A stretch of 64,000 nt of DNA, taken from positions 1 to 64,000 of the forward strand of contig NZ_JAQOSO010000013.1 of assembly GCF_030068505.1 (NCBI RefSeq), written 5' to 3'. Of this stretch, positions 45,963 to 53,952 are shown piece after piece (position 1 is the first letter of the stretch; each line of letters begins with the position of its first letter). This DNA comes from Roseofilum capinflatum BLCC-M114. GTDB taxonomy: Bacteria > Cyanobacteriota > Cyanobacteriia > Cyanobacteriales > Desertifilaceae. The notes below the pieces were generated by a model that saw nothing but the letters and a program-made list of their open reading frames with translations, made no database searches and had not been told where the DNA came from. A program made the translations under genes and the position numbers.

Positions 45963-46967
45963 TTATATGCCTGCGTGGCCTAAAGCCATGGCGGTCACTA
46001 ACATTCCGAGAACGAGGAATGGTTGGGCGCTGGCTTGGTATTTGACATCGTTTTCTAGGGGATTTCGGAGGAAATACATATCTTGGAAGGTGATTTGGGG
46101 AATGACGAAGAGGAGGAGAATGGTGGCATAGAAATTTTCGTGAATGCTGATGAGATAGGCGGCAACTCCGGCTTGGAAGACATCAATCATTAGCACGCAA
46201 ATCCAGGCGGCTGTTCCTACTCCGAACATGACGGGAAGGGATTTTAAGCCGAGTTTGGTATCTCCTTCGACGCTCTTGAAGTCGTTAACGATCGCAATCC
46301 CCAATCCCGAAAGGCTGTAAAATAGGGTCAAAATGGCGATCGTCCAGTTCATTTGTCCAAACAGAGCATGACCGGCCCACCAGGGAAAGGCGATATAACT
46401 TGCACCCAAGGCATAGTTACCGAGCCAACCATTTTGCTTGAGTTTCAGGGGGGGAGCAGAATAGATATAAGAAATATAGCTACCAAAAACAGCGATCGCC
46501 GTAATCACCTTCACCTGATGCCCCGCCCAAATATCCAAGCCATAGGCCAGGAACACCCCGGACAATAATAAAATCCAAATCTGAGCCTCTACCTGGTCTG
46601 TAGAAATGGCTCCAGAGGGAATCGGTCGATAGGGTTCATTAATGGCATCAATTTCCGCGTCGTAATAATCATTCATGGTTTGGGTATAGCCCACCATCAA
46701 GGGCCCCGACAGCAGCATACAAGCAGCCGCCATCAACACATTCTCGAAAGTCCAGGTAAACCCCCCAGAAGAAACCGCCCCACACAGCACCCCCCAAATC
46801 AGAGGAATCCAAGTAATGGGTTTCATCAACTGGAGGCGAATCTTCCAAATATTGGTTTCTTTGGTCTCTGCACCCTTCATCCCTAGCATTTGCCGGGTTT
46901 GAGCGCTGTTTCCCCGTCGCCGTCTTCGGGACGAAGTGGGCTTGGCTGCGGTATCGTCGTTGCTCAT
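45963..46967 (-). CDS. chlG: chlorophyll synthase ChlG
   Basis: 334 residues. A UbiA-type membrane prenyltransferase that esterifies chlorophyllide with phytyl or geranylgeranyl diphosphate, the last step of chlorophyll a synthesis. Basic cytoplasmic N-terminus, about eight membrane helices, first Asp-rich motif NDYYDAEIDAINEPYRPIPSG and second NDFKSVEGDTKLGLKSLP. Length is normal. The ArsA-like gene precedes it on the same strand with a 42-base gap, so the two may be cotranscribed. Confidence 0.96.
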   Translation of the reverse strand: MSNDDTAAKPTSSRRRRRGNSAQTRQMLGMKGAETKETNIWKIRLQLMKPITWIPLIWGVLCGAVSSGGFTWTFENVLMAAACMLLSGPLMVGYTQTMNDYYDAEIDAINEPYRPIPSGAISTDQVEAQIWILLLSGVFLAYGLDIWAGHQVKVITAIAVFGSYISYIYSAPPLKLKQNGWLGNYALGASYIAFPWWAGHALFGQMNWTIAILTLFYSLSGLGIAIVNDFKSVEGDTKLGLKSLPVMFGVGTAAWICVLMIDVFQAGVAAYLISIHENFYATILLLFVIPQITFQDMYFLRNPLENDVKYQASAQPFLVLGMLVTAMALGHAGI

Positions 46968-47009
46968 AAATCCAAATATCCTACGCTCCTAAACTTCCCA
47001 TACTAATGA

Positions 47010-48179
47010 TTAAAATGAAATCCTTAAATACCGATCCTGGAACTTAGCGCCTTTCACCGGTTGGCCGCTCAGGGGAGGAGGCAATAAGATATTGCGCCGT
47101 TGGTCTCCAGCTTCAATGGTGATTTCTGGCCCGTATTGGGTGAGTTTAACCTGTTTCTTATCAAATCCGGGTAAAAATAAACTCACAGTCTTTTGACCCA
47201 CATCAATGGCGATCGCTTTCGGCGCTTGGTCTGCCTGAGTAAAGTCCGGTAGCGCCTTTTGCAAGACTTGCCAATTTTTACTCCGATCAAAGGGGACAAT
47301 ACTGATCCCCAAAGGTTCAAATTGAGCAGTGGCGGTACTCACGTCCATCTCCTCATGATCGAAGGTATCATATAGTTCTTGAAAGCTATTAGCCGTCTCT
47401 GCTGCCTGGGTATCCGGAAGCACCGACTTATTCAAAATTACCCCTCCTACAGTTACCCCCACTTGTTGGGCACTGCCCCATAAATTCATCGCCTTAGCCA
47501 GGGCAGTTTTATCTCCAGTGGTTACTAAGTAGGCTGCCACCCGATTGGGATCGGCAACTGCTGCTTTGCCTTCATCCAAGGTTGAGTTAGCATCTTGGGT
47601 GGGAGCGGCAAAATTATCCTTAGACAGGTCTACATTCAAAATGGCGCTACTAATGGGGCCCAAAAACGGCGAGAGGGCTTGGCCCACATCCGACTTGACG
47701 ATCACATCCCGGAACCGACGGATATACCAACTCATAATTTCCGGCGTTCCCAACATTCTCAGAGTTTCGCGATCGCCGTCTCCATCATAAACAATCACAT
47801 CATATTTTCCGTTTTGGTCATAATCCCGCAGAGCATACAGAGCCAGCGCTCCATCCATCCCCGGCAATACTCCCAGCTCTTGACCAAAGACTTCCTTAAA
47901 AAACGGCTTCTGCAAATACCGCGCTTCCAGTTGCTTCACATCTTCCCAACTGCGCTCTAATAAAGCAGCACTCCGGAGGTTAACCGCCTCCAAATTCGGT
48001 TCAATGGGCGCAGGAGTCCCCTCCACGGGTTGGCCCAACATTAACCCAATCACCGCAGGCGGTTCAGACAGGGCCAACAGCACCCGTTTTCCCGCACTGG
48101 CCATTTGTTTAGCTGTAGCAATGGCTAGGGTTGTTTTACCCGTGCCACCCTTACCCAAAAATGTCAGAATCAGAGCCAT
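47010..48179 (-). CDS. ArsA/Get3-like ATPase
   Basis: 389 residues. P-loop GKGGTGKTT near the N-terminus, switch-like DVIVYDGDGD, and a C-terminal (about 300-389) beta-rich segment like the ArsA HSP20-type domain (VKLTQYGPEITIEAGDQRRNILLP). The cyanobacterial/plastid form of Get3; the eukaryotic enzyme chaperones tail-anchored membrane proteins, whereas arsenite-efflux partners (ArsB) are absent here. No CxxC dimer-zinc motif is visible. Placement next to chlG hints at a role in membrane protein or pigment assembly, as inference. Confidence 0.85.
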   Translation of the reverse strand: MALILTFLGKGGTGKTTLAIATAKQMASAGKRVLLALSEPPAVIGLMLGQPVEGTPAPIEPNLEAVNLRSAALLERSWEDVKQLEARYLQKPFFKEVFGQELGVLPGMDGALALYALRDYDQNGKYDVIVYDGDGDRETLRMLGTPEIMSWYIRRFRDVIVKSDVGQALSPFLGPISSAILNVDLSKDNFAAPTQDANSTLDEGKAAVADPNRVAAYLVTTGDKTALAKAMNLWGSAQQVGVTVGGVILNKSVLPDTQAAETANSFQELYDTFDHEEMDVSTATAQFEPLGISIVPFDRSKNWQVLQKALPDFTQADQAPKAIAIDVGQKTVSLFLPGFDKKQVKLTQYGPEITIEAGDQRRNILLPPPLSGQPVKGAKFQDRYLRISF

Positions 48180-48291
48180 GTCTGTTATTCACCCTTCACA
48201 ATCACGCTGTTGTCCCAGTTTAGCGTTTTCATCGGTTCCCAGTGACCAACGGCCAAGCCAATGGTCACTGTTGGTTATCGATGGAGTCGTC

Positions 48292-48486
48292 TTAAACCGC
48301 CACTAGCTCTTCTTCAAAGAACCAGGTAGAAAATTGACCAAAGTCAACCACAAAACCGACCCCCGACCCATCGACCATTTTATAGCCGGTGATTGTCCCT
48401 ACAGGGTTCTGCTTGATTTTATCTACCAGATTAGCAGGGATGCGATCGATTAAACCCTTTACTTTTACCTTCTGACCAATATCCAT
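48292..48486 (-). CDS. petP: cytochrome b6f complex subunit PetP
   Basis: 64 residues matching DUF2862/PetP: DIGQKVKVKGLIDRI, GTITGYKMVDGSGVGFVVDF and FSTWFFEEELVAV. PetP is a small soluble SH3-like subunit on the cytoplasmic side of the cyanobacterial b6f complex that influences linear electron flow. No other pet gene is adjacent. Confidence 0.85.
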   Translation of the reverse strand: MDIGQKVKVKGLIDRIPANLVDKIKQNPVGTITGYKMVDGSGVGFVVDFGQFSTWFFEEELVAV

Positions 48487-48701
48487 TTATTCCATCTATT
48501 TATTGATGTTCTCCAATTCCACAGTTTATAGCAATCGGGGATCATTAGCCGAATCTTTCCTCTCTAAGTCTCTGGTCAGTCACACGAGAGAGTAGACAGT
48601 TGAGAATCAGCAATGGAAAATAGACACTTGAAAGTGGACTGATGTGTGGGCAACCCTCATCCCCCAATTTTCTCATCGAGTTTTACCGGAAGACCTAGTT
48701 T

Positions 48702-49259
48702 ATGTTGCTTGAAAATTGGCCAGAAATCCTGTTCATCTTCACCATGCGATTAGGAGATGTTTCCTTGGGAACGCTCAGAATTAGTATGCTGGTTCGAGGA
48801 TATCGGTTGGTCGCGGCTGCCTTGAGTTTTCTAGAATCTCTCCTCTGGCTAATTGCTACCGCCAAAGTGCTGACGAGTCTCCAGAATCCGAGTCAGTTTG
48901 TCGCTTTTGCGGGGGGCTATGCCATGGGTACATTTGTGGGTTCGACCATTGAGCAATGGTTGGCTCTAGGCGACAATCTTCTGCGGGTGATTGCCCCCAT
49001 TGATTCCCCTCCTGTGGCGGATGCATTACACAAGTTAGGGTTACAAGCTACGGTTCTCAATGCCCAGGGAGATAAAGGAGAAGTGCGGATTGTCTTCTGT
49101 ATCATCCCAGCCCGTAAGCGAGAGTTGGTCTTAAAAACTGTGGGGTTGGTAAATCCCAATGCCCTCACCACTATTGAACAAATTACCACAGCCGATTTAC
49201 AGCGCTATAGCATACCGAAAAATTTTTCGGGTTGGTTCACCCGGTTGAAACGTCGTTAA
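48702..49259 (+). CDS. UPF0316-type membrane protein (DUF5698/DUF2179)
   Basis: 185 residues. Three membrane helices in the first 90 residues (MRLGDVSLGTLRISMLVRGYR is the conserved N-terminal signature) and a soluble C-terminal DUF2179 domain with GVT-like core LGLQATVLNAQGDKGEVRI and IIPARKRELVLKTV. The family is broadly distributed and functionally uncharacterised; some members bind nucleotide second messengers, but that is not shown here. Confidence 0.85.
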   Translation: MLLENWPEILFIFTMRLGDVSLGTLRISMLVRGYRLVAAALSFLESLLWLIATAKVLTSLQNPSQFVAFAGGYAMGTFVGSTIEQWLALGDNLLRVIAPIDSPPVADALHKLGLQATVLNAQGDKGEVRIVFCIIPARKRELVLKTVGLVNPNALTTIEQITTADLQRYSIPKNFSGWFTRLKRR

Positions 49260-49310
49260 GGTGGGACAAAAAGAGCAATCAACTCTCAAGGCTTGTGCCT
49301 CCCTTTAATT

Positions 49311-49338
49311 GAAAAAAAGCCCGACTACATCGGGCTTT
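49311..49338. terminator. bidirectional Rho-independent terminator
   Basis: AAAGCCCGA (49316-49324) and TCGGGCTTT (49330-49338) form a strong stem with a CTACA loop. On the minus strand it is followed by seven Ts, the complement of A 49312-49318, so it is a textbook terminator for psb30; on the plus strand it lies 50 bases after the UPF0316 gene with a shorter U-run. Confidence 0.9.
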
Positions 49339-49362
49339 AGTGCGTAAGGAGTGAACGATAAA

Positions 49363-49494
49363 CTAGAGGTCGCCACCTCGCAAAAATAGAACAAAGATAA
49401 CGGCTGGGCCAGCTACCACTACTAATGTTAGCATTAATAGCTGGGCTATGAGTATCCAATCGATGCCGGTGAACAAATTCGTGATAAAATCCAT
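49363..49494 (-). CDS. psb30: photosystem II protein Psb30 (Ycf12)
   Basis: 43 residues, too short for common ORF cut-offs. The single membrane helix (LIAQLLMLTLVVVAGPAVIF, about 15-34) and the short C-terminal LFLRGGDL match Ycf12/Psb30, a small subunit at the edge of photosystem II near cytochrome b559. ATG at 49494 has GGAGGAG seven bases upstream. A Rho-independent terminator follows the stop by about 25 bases. Confidence 0.9.
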   Translation of the reverse strand: MDFITNLFTGIDWILIAQLLMLTLVVVAGPAVIFVLFLRGGDL

Positions 49495-49648
49495 GTCTCC
49501 TCCACTCTCAACCCTAGGAGTTGATGCAATTTAATAAATAGAATGCAACTTCTGATTCTACATGGGGATTGACCCCAGGTTTTAAGGAAGTTAACAAAAC
49601 TCAATAAAGTGTAGCCCAATTCCCCAATCCAGCTTACGGAGTAGCTTT

Positions 49649-50014
49649 ATGGCAACTTGGCGTTGTATTAAACACTGTGGTGCGTGCTGCCACCTCGATC
49701 CAGACGAGAGACCGGATCTAGACCAATACCTATCCCCTAGTGAGTTAGACCTCTACTACAGTTTGGTGGGCCCTGATGGCTGGTGCGTCCACTTCGACCA
49801 TTTAACCAAAGAATGTACCATTTATCCAGATCGTCCTTCATTCTGTCGGGTGCAACCGGATGTCTATGAACGGATGTTTGGGATTGAACCTAATGAGTTG
49901 AATGATTTTGCTATAGACTGCTGTGAAGAACAAATTGAGGGGGTTTATGGCGATCGCTCCTTGGAGTTGCTCCGCTTTCGCCGTGAAGTGGGTTTAGAGA
50001 CCCAGGAGAGGTAA
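49649..50014 (+). CDS. YkgJ-type cysteine-cluster protein
   Basis: 121 residues with the metal-binding signature C-x3-C-x2-C-C (CIKHCGACC) at the N-terminus and CTIYPDRPSFCRVQP in the middle, as in YkgJ/UPF0153 proteins, which probably bind zinc or an iron-sulfur cluster. A further C-C pair occurs at FAIDCCEEQ. Function not established. Converges with the ion channel gene 8 bases away. Confidence 0.9.
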   Translation: MATWRCIKHCGACCHLDPDERPDLDQYLSPSELDLYYSLVGPDGWCVHFDHLTKECTIYPDRPSFCRVQPDVYERMFGIEPNELNDFAIDCCEEQIEGVYGDRSLELLRFRREVGLETQER

Positions 50015-50021
50015 GCTATAG

Positions 50022-50849
50022 CTATCCCTGGGTGACTCGGTTGGAGGTCTCTAACCTCTCACTTAAACTACAGCCACAGTGCTTACAAAATTTAGCGTCT
50101 GGATCGTGCAACAATAAACCGCAGTTTCGACATTCAACCCGCACTTTTTGCGAGTCTTGAATAAAGTGTTTGATTAAATTACCCACTTGCCAAGGAATTA
50201 AGGCAATTCCGGTTAAAATCATGGCTAAGGTGATCCAACGTCCCGCTTCGGAAAGGGGAGTAATATCCCCAAATCCGACGGTGGTCATGGTGACGATGCA
50301 AAAGTAAAGAGCGTCGAAAAAATGGCGAAAGGCTTGGGAATTGATGGCATGTTCAATTTGGTAAATTAAGCCTGAATAGACGAAAATGATCGAAAATAGG
50401 GTGAAAACTATGCGGCTAACAATTAGGTAGTCTTCTGATTTAATGATTCCGAGGAAAGTTTTGGCCCGTAGATAGCGAAGCAGATGGAAGATCCGAAACC
50501 AGATTAAGTTTTCGGAGATTCCGATTTCGAGGCCGAATAGACTGAAAATAAAGGGAATAAAGATAAATAGATCGATGATAGAATAAATACTTAAGAAATA
50601 ATCGAGTTTGTTTTCGGCACACCAGAAGCGCAAGAGGTATTCTATAATAAAACTGATTAAAATCCAGGTGTTGGCTAGATCTAAGACTCGATGGAGATCG
50701 GGGGGGAGATCGTAGGTTTGAATGACGAAAATGGCCGCAGAGATCAGGACTAGGGTGATGATGCTGAGGTTGAAAATTTTTCCGAGTAGAGTCTCGATAC
50801 CCAGCCATTGACTGAGGGTTTGCCGTGGAGAAATGGGCTGAGAAGTCAA
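50022..50849 (-). CDS. voltage-gated-type potassium channel with C-terminal zinc ribbon
   Basis: 275 residues, six transmembrane helices and a pore loop with the selectivity filter TTVGFGD. The S4 region (WFRIFHLLRYLRAKT) has only a few basic residues, so voltage sensing may be weak. After S6 a short cytoplasmic tail ends in a four-cysteine zinc ribbon (CRNCGLLLHD... FCKHCGCS). This fusion of a 6TM K+ channel to a zinc ribbon is found in cyanobacteria; the zinc ribbon might tether a partner. Confidence 0.88.
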   Translation of the reverse strand: MTSQPISPRQTLSQWLGIETLLGKIFNLSIITLVLISAAIFVIQTYDLPPDLHRVLDLANTWILISFIIEYLLRFWCAENKLDYFLSIYSIIDLFIFIPFIFSLFGLEIGISENLIWFRIFHLLRYLRAKTFLGIIKSEDYLIVSRIVFTLFSIIFVYSGLIYQIEHAINSQAFRHFFDALYFCIVTMTTVGFGDITPLSEAGRWITLAMILTGIALIPWQVGNLIKHFIQDSQKVRVECRNCGLLLHDPDAKFCKHCGCSLSERLETSNRVTQG

Positions 50850-50882
50850 AATAATTAATACTTAATAATTAATGCCCGATTG

Positions 50883-50909
50883 AGTAGGGGGGCATTGCAC
50901 CACCCTACT
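50883..50909. terminator. inverted repeat AGTAGGG/CCCTACT
   Basis: AGTAGGGGGG (50883-50892) pairs with CCACCCTACT (50900-50909) around a 7-base loop, with one mismatch. It lies 11 bases after the stop of the minus-strand gene at 50920..51309 and may terminate it; it resembles the GTAGGGTGGG palindromes elsewhere. Confidence 0.45.
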
Positions 50910-50919
50910 ACTCTGAATA

Positions 50920-51309
50920 TTAGCCCACAGAGGTTGGGGTGCGATCGCCTGCTTCCGTCTCTGTATTAACTTCAGCAGTTACATCGGTAACCACAGTTTC
51001 TACTTCATAGTCGAATTCTGCGGTTTCAGCTACTTGAGCAGTGGCTTGAGCAGCAGCTTTGCCTTTCATCATCAGGCCAGCCGCACCGATTCCACCAATA
51101 CCGGCTAAACCGGCGGCTACAGCCAGAGGGTTAACGCCGTCATGGGTATGGGGATGAGACACATCACTGATATAGGTATTGGGAGCCTTATTTCCGCCCA
51201 GGCCTTCACCAGCAGACTTGCTCAGGAAGCAGCCTTGAGCGGAAGCACCGAATGAGGTGGCGATCGCCAAACCCATGACACCACCAACGAAGTAGGAAAA
51301 TTTCATCAT
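50920..51309 (-). CDS. secreted hypothetical protein
   Basis: 129 residues (MM start; either Met). A signal peptide (FSYFVGGVMGLAIATSFGASAQG) is followed by a Gly-rich region, and a second hydrophobic stretch (NPLAVAAGLAGIGGIGAAGLMM, about 60-80), then an acidic Thr/Val-rich tail (VETVVTDVTAEVNTETEAGD). No domain recognised. Probably extracytoplasmic; the second hydrophobic segment could anchor it. Confidence 0.6.
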   Translation of the reverse strand: MMKFSYFVGGVMGLAIATSFGASAQGCFLSKSAGEGLGGNKAPNTYISDVSHPHTHDGVNPLAVAAGLAGIGGIGAAGLMMKGKAAAQATAQVAETAEFDYEVETVVTDVTAEVNTETEAGDRTPTSVG

Positions 51310-51403
51310 ATTAAAGCAGTTAAATAGGGTTTACATCCATTCAGATTAGGGTCAGACCCTAGGGGTTATTATGAATGATGCTCCATTTTACGGCAACTTA
51401 CCG

Positions 51404-52180
51404 TTATCTGAGTAACACTTGGGCAACGACGGGAAAGTGATCGGAGATCAACACCCCTTCCCATGGCGATCGCTCGACTTTGGCCGATAGAAGGGAGCAG
51501 CGAGCATCAACGTAAATGGTATCAACGGCATCCCATGCTTGACCGGTGAATTCATGATAGGTGTTTTGCTCTTCTGGGGGAATTTCTGCTAAGGCATCCA
51601 ACCAAGGCAGTTCCTCGCTCGATCCTTGGGCTAAAATTTGTCTGGGTTGACTGTGGGGAGAAGCATTAAAATCTCCCATGAGAAACCGATAGGAGTTGAG
51701 ATCGCCCCATTGATGCAGTTGACTTAAAATCAGTTGGGCGCTCAAGTCTCTGGCTAGGGCGCTGTTATAGTCGAGGTGGGTATTCCAAACGATTATGAGT
51801 TGATTTTCGGGGGTGACAAACTTGCCCCAGGTAACAAATCGAGCTTGATGATTGCCCCAGGAGGGGGTAATACTGCCGGGAGTTTCTGGCGTTTCACTTA
51901 ACCAAAATTCGCCCGATTCCAGACACTTGAGGCGCTGGGCATGATAGAAGATGGCACAGTATTCTCCTCTCCCATTGCCGTGGCGATCGCACCCAATACT
52001 CTGATAGTTGGGTAAGCGACGATGGAGGTCAAGCATTTGATGGGCTAAACATTCTTGGGTTCCGAGAATATCGGGTTGTTCTTGGCCGATCCATCCGGCT
52101 ATGGCTTCCCGTCTCACCTGCCAATTGGCATCCCCTGGATCGGGTTTGTCATAGCGAAGATTAGCAGTAATTAGTTTCAT
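51404..52180 (-). CDS. endonuclease/exonuclease/phosphatase family protein
   Basis: 258 residues from ATG 52180. DNase I-like fold: LITANLRYDKPD, GTQECLAHQMLDL (catalytic Glu), YCAIFYHAQRL, VWNTHLDYNSALAR, FLMGDFNASPHS and ISDHFPVVAQV at the end, with the His and Asp pairs expected of the family. The substrate may be nucleic acid or a phosphoester lipid. The in-frame extension to 52429 is coded by heptamer repeats and the duplicated gene fragment and is not credible. The heptamer array sits directly before the start codon, and no Shine-Dalgarno sequence is visible. Confidence 0.88.
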   Translation of the reverse strand: MKLITANLRYDKPDPGDANWQVRREAIAGWIGQEQPDILGTQECLAHQMLDLHRRLPNYQSIGCDRHGNGRGEYCAIFYHAQRLKCLESGEFWLSETPETPGSITPSWGNHQARFVTWGKFVTPENQLIIVWNTHLDYNSALARDLSAQLILSQLHQWGDLNSYRFLMGDFNASPHSQPRQILAQGSSEELPWLDALAEIPPEEQNTYHEFTGQAWDAVDTIYVDARCSLLSAKVERSPWEGVLISDHFPVVAQVLLR

Positions 52181-52227
52181 TAGGTAATAGGTAATAGGGA
52201 ATAGGTAATAGGCAATAGGCAATAGGG
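52181..52227. repeat. heptamer array TAGGTAA
   Basis: Six consecutive heptamers (TAGGTAA, TAGGTAA, TAGGGAA, TAGGTAA, TAGGCAA, TAGGCAA) and a partial seventh, abutting the start codon of the phosphatase-family gene. A classic cyanobacterial short tandem repeat; its length probably varies between strains. Confidence 0.9.
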
Positions 52228-52250
52228 TTGTGGTACATGGCTTTGAGCCT

Positions 52251-52475
52251 TTAAGACTGTACACCATAACAGCGCGAAGTGCTGTATTGCTCGAAGAGGC
52301 GATGGGTTGCGGGAATGACATTCTCATCGACCTCGAAGGCTCCGGTTTCAATGTCGATCGCCACGATTTTGCCCTCATTTCCGGCTTCGACTTGCTGCCG
52401 AATGCCAGATTCATAGAGTTCTTGCCCACGTCGGGCTAATTCTTCTTTGCTGTAGCGTCGTTGGCGGACTGCCAT
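52251..52475 (-). pseudogene. truncated duplicate of the gene at 53358..53633
   Basis: The first 64 residues are identical to those at 53358..53633 (start MAVRQRRYSKEELARRG); then the frame runs into a CAGCGCGAAGTGCTGTA palindrome and ends after ten unrelated residues. It lies in the left copy of the 238-bp duplication and lacks the C-terminal part and the protease partner gene, so it is a duplication remnant. Confidence 0.8.
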
Positions 52476-52522
52476 AGAATCGTCCTCAGTGATAATTTTG
52501 CCCTTCCATTTTACCGTGAGCG
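52285..52522. repeat. 238-bp direct duplication, left copy
   Basis: Matches 53443..53680 over 238 bases with two differences that I see (GTGATAATT against GTGGTAATT, and CTTCCATT against CTTCGATT). It holds the 5' two-thirds of the small gene and its upstream region, in the same orientation. Confidence 0.92.
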
Positions 52523-52571
52523 ATCGTGGCGATCGCTGAAGACCGGAGCTGGTTGGTCACAACAAGTTAAT

Positions 52572-52694
52572 TCAAAAAACTCTCATATTCATCATGATCT
52601 CCGATCCTAATCCAATAATAATCGTCACCTTTGAATCTTCAGGTGGCAATTGGGCATAGGCTTTCCAGAAATTAGCTGTCGCCAAGGATTTCAT
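52572..52694 (-). pseudogene. deleted HigB/RelE-type toxin
   Basis: The ATG at 52694 lies inside the antitoxin gene end. The first ~20 codons (KSLATANFWKAYAQLPPE) match the N-terminus of a family of cyanobacterial RelE/HigB-like toxins; then the frame changes and the canonical C-terminus, YYWIRIGDHDEYESFLN, is found in another frame down to TAA at 52567. The middle ~45 residues are missing. The toxin is therefore inactive. Confidence 0.7.
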
Positions 52695-52893
52695 CTAGAT
52701 CCCTCACGTTGTTTGCGGCGATATCTTTTTCGGCTTGAGCAATGAGGCGATCTAATTTTCCTGATGCTAAATCTGTTTCAATTTGCCGATCCCACATCTC
52801 ATCAAGATATTCTTGCAGCCACTTTGCCAGATGACGAACTTCACTCTCTGGCAATTGCTTAATAGCTGATTCAACTTCTAGCCGAGTAGTCAT
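52672..52893 (-). CDS. antitoxin-like protein (orphan)
   Basis: 73 residues from ATG 52893 (an in-frame ATG at 52905 adds four). The sequence EVESAIKQLPESEVRHLAKWLQEY and a C-terminal AEKDIAANNVRDLDEILGDS is characteristic of antitoxins of cyanobacterial RelE/HigB pairs. It overlaps the 5' end of a toxin gene that has lost its middle, so it is now an antitoxin without a toxin. Confidence 0.75.
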   Translation of the reverse strand: MTTRLEVESAIKQLPESEVRHLAKWLQEYLDEMWDRQIETDLASGKLDRLIAQAEKDIAANNVRDLDEILGDS

Positions 52894-52992
52894 AGGATAT
52901 TTCACTTCTCAACAGCATTTCTATAGTATCGCCAATTATGGTGGCCGATGGGGGGTTGGAGTGATCGCTGGGGTAGGTGTCCTATCTTGAGA

Positions 52993-53361
52993 TTACAAAG
53001 CTTCTATCTTAACGATACCACCCTCAACAGTATCAACCTGCAATCGATAACCATAGAGTAGCGCCATGCCCAGCAGGGGTTCCGTTTCCGACTCTGCAAT
53101 ATAAATTTCGCGGTACTGCCCATCCCAAATCACGAGCGCGGTGTATAAGTCGAACAAAGTTTCACTGCCATCGCCCAAGGTGACGATATCGGAAGCAATC
53201 CAAGGTAAATTAAGGGTAGTGATGATTGCAGATGATAGAGACAGAAACCCACTAAATCCTGTATCAATTACTGTATCGATAGTTTGCATCTGTCGATTCG
53301 AGATACCGACAACAACAGTAAGTGTTGCTTCACGACGTAAATTCACGACCCCCTGCATCAT
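52993..53361 (-). CDS. clan AA (retropepsin-like) aspartic protease
   Basis: 122 residues with the single-domain retropepsin motif TVIDTGFSGFLSLS (D-T-G) and the following strand VTLGDGSETLFDLYTALVIW; a later ESETEPLLGMALLYGYRLQV matches the psi-loop (I/L-L-G-x). Single-domain members act as homodimers. It overlaps the upstream gene (53358..53633) by 4 bases (ATGA), forming a two-gene operon like many cyanobacterial pairs of a small protein and an aspartic protease. Confidence 0.85.
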   Translation of the reverse strand: MMQGVVNLRREATLTVVVGISNRQMQTIDTVIDTGFSGFLSLSSAIITTLNLPWIASDIVTLGDGSETLFDLYTALVIWDGQYREIYIAESETEPLLGMALLYGYRLQVDTVEGGIVKIEAL

Positions 53362-53633
53362 AGATTTTGCTTTAGACTCCGTGCCCCAAAATGATCGACG
53401 GCGCGATGTCCGATTCTAATTACCCAAGGTTGGGCATCGGGATATTGCTCGAAGAGGCGATGGGTTGCGGGAATGACATTCTCATCGACCTCGAAGGCTC
53501 CGGTTTCAATGTCGATCGCCACGATTTTGCCCTCATTTCCGGCTTCGACTTGCTGCCGAATGCCAGATTCATAGAGTTCTTGCCCACGTCGGGCTAATTC
53601 TTCTTTGCTGTAGCGTCGTTGGCGGACTGCCAT
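53358..53633 (-). CDS. small protein paired with aspartic protease
   Basis: 91 residues. N-terminus basic (VRQRRYSKEELARRGQELYESGI), then GKIVAIDIETGAFEVDEN, and a C-terminal PDAQPWVIRIGHRAVDHFG. It looks like the antitoxin-like partner that commonly precedes clan AA proteases. It overlaps the protease by four bases. The first 215 bases are duplicated at 52251..52475. Confidence 0.75.
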   Translation of the reverse strand: MAVRQRRYSKEELARRGQELYESGIRQQVEAGNEGKIVAIDIETGAFEVDENVIPATHRLFEQYPDAQPWVIRIGHRAVDHFGARSLKQNL

Positions 53634-53680
53634 AGAATCGTCCTCAGTGGTAATTTTGCCCTTCGATTTTACCGTGAGCG
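53443..53680. repeat. 238-bp direct duplication, right copy
   Basis: Partner of 52285..52522. This copy holds the intact gene start and the region up to 47 bases before ATG. The 920 bases between the copies contain an orphan antitoxin and the aspartic protease. Confidence 0.92.
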
Positions 53681-53701
53681 GCTGGAGTTAGGTATGCTAT
53701 C

Positions 53702-53884
53702 TTAGGCTAAAAGGAGCAACAGGATAACGGCGATCGTGAGGCCAAACATGGCTCCTGCACCAAAGTCAGTGTCACTCACTTTCTGTAAGCGGTATTTCTC
53801 GCCTGTGGTAAGGTCGATCGCCTCGTCGTGGTTGGTGCGGATGAGGTGGCGATGATCGCGATCATAGTCAGGATGAGGGTACAT
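53702..53884 (-). CDS. small single-helix membrane protein
   Basis: 60 residues. A His/Asp-rich N-terminus (YPHPDYDRDHRHLIRTNHDEA) and a C-terminal helix GAMFGLTIAVILLLLLA. ATG preceded by ACGGAGAAAAGCC, a good Shine-Dalgarno sequence. Function unknown; topology would place the charged N-terminus in the cytoplasm or on the lumen side. Confidence 0.6.
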   Translation of the reverse strand: MYPHPDYDRDHRHLIRTNHDEAIDLTTGEKYRLQKVSDTDFGAGAMFGLTIAVILLLLLA

Positions 53885-53952
53885 GGCTTTTCTCCGTTGA
53901 TATAGTATGGTTCATGAAACAGGAGCTGAATAATCTCAGCTCCTTGCAAGCA

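Noticed and set aside
52181-52429. N-terminal extension of the phosphatase-family ORF
   Set aside because: Coded by heptamer repeats and antisense to the duplicated gene fragment, so not protein-coding.
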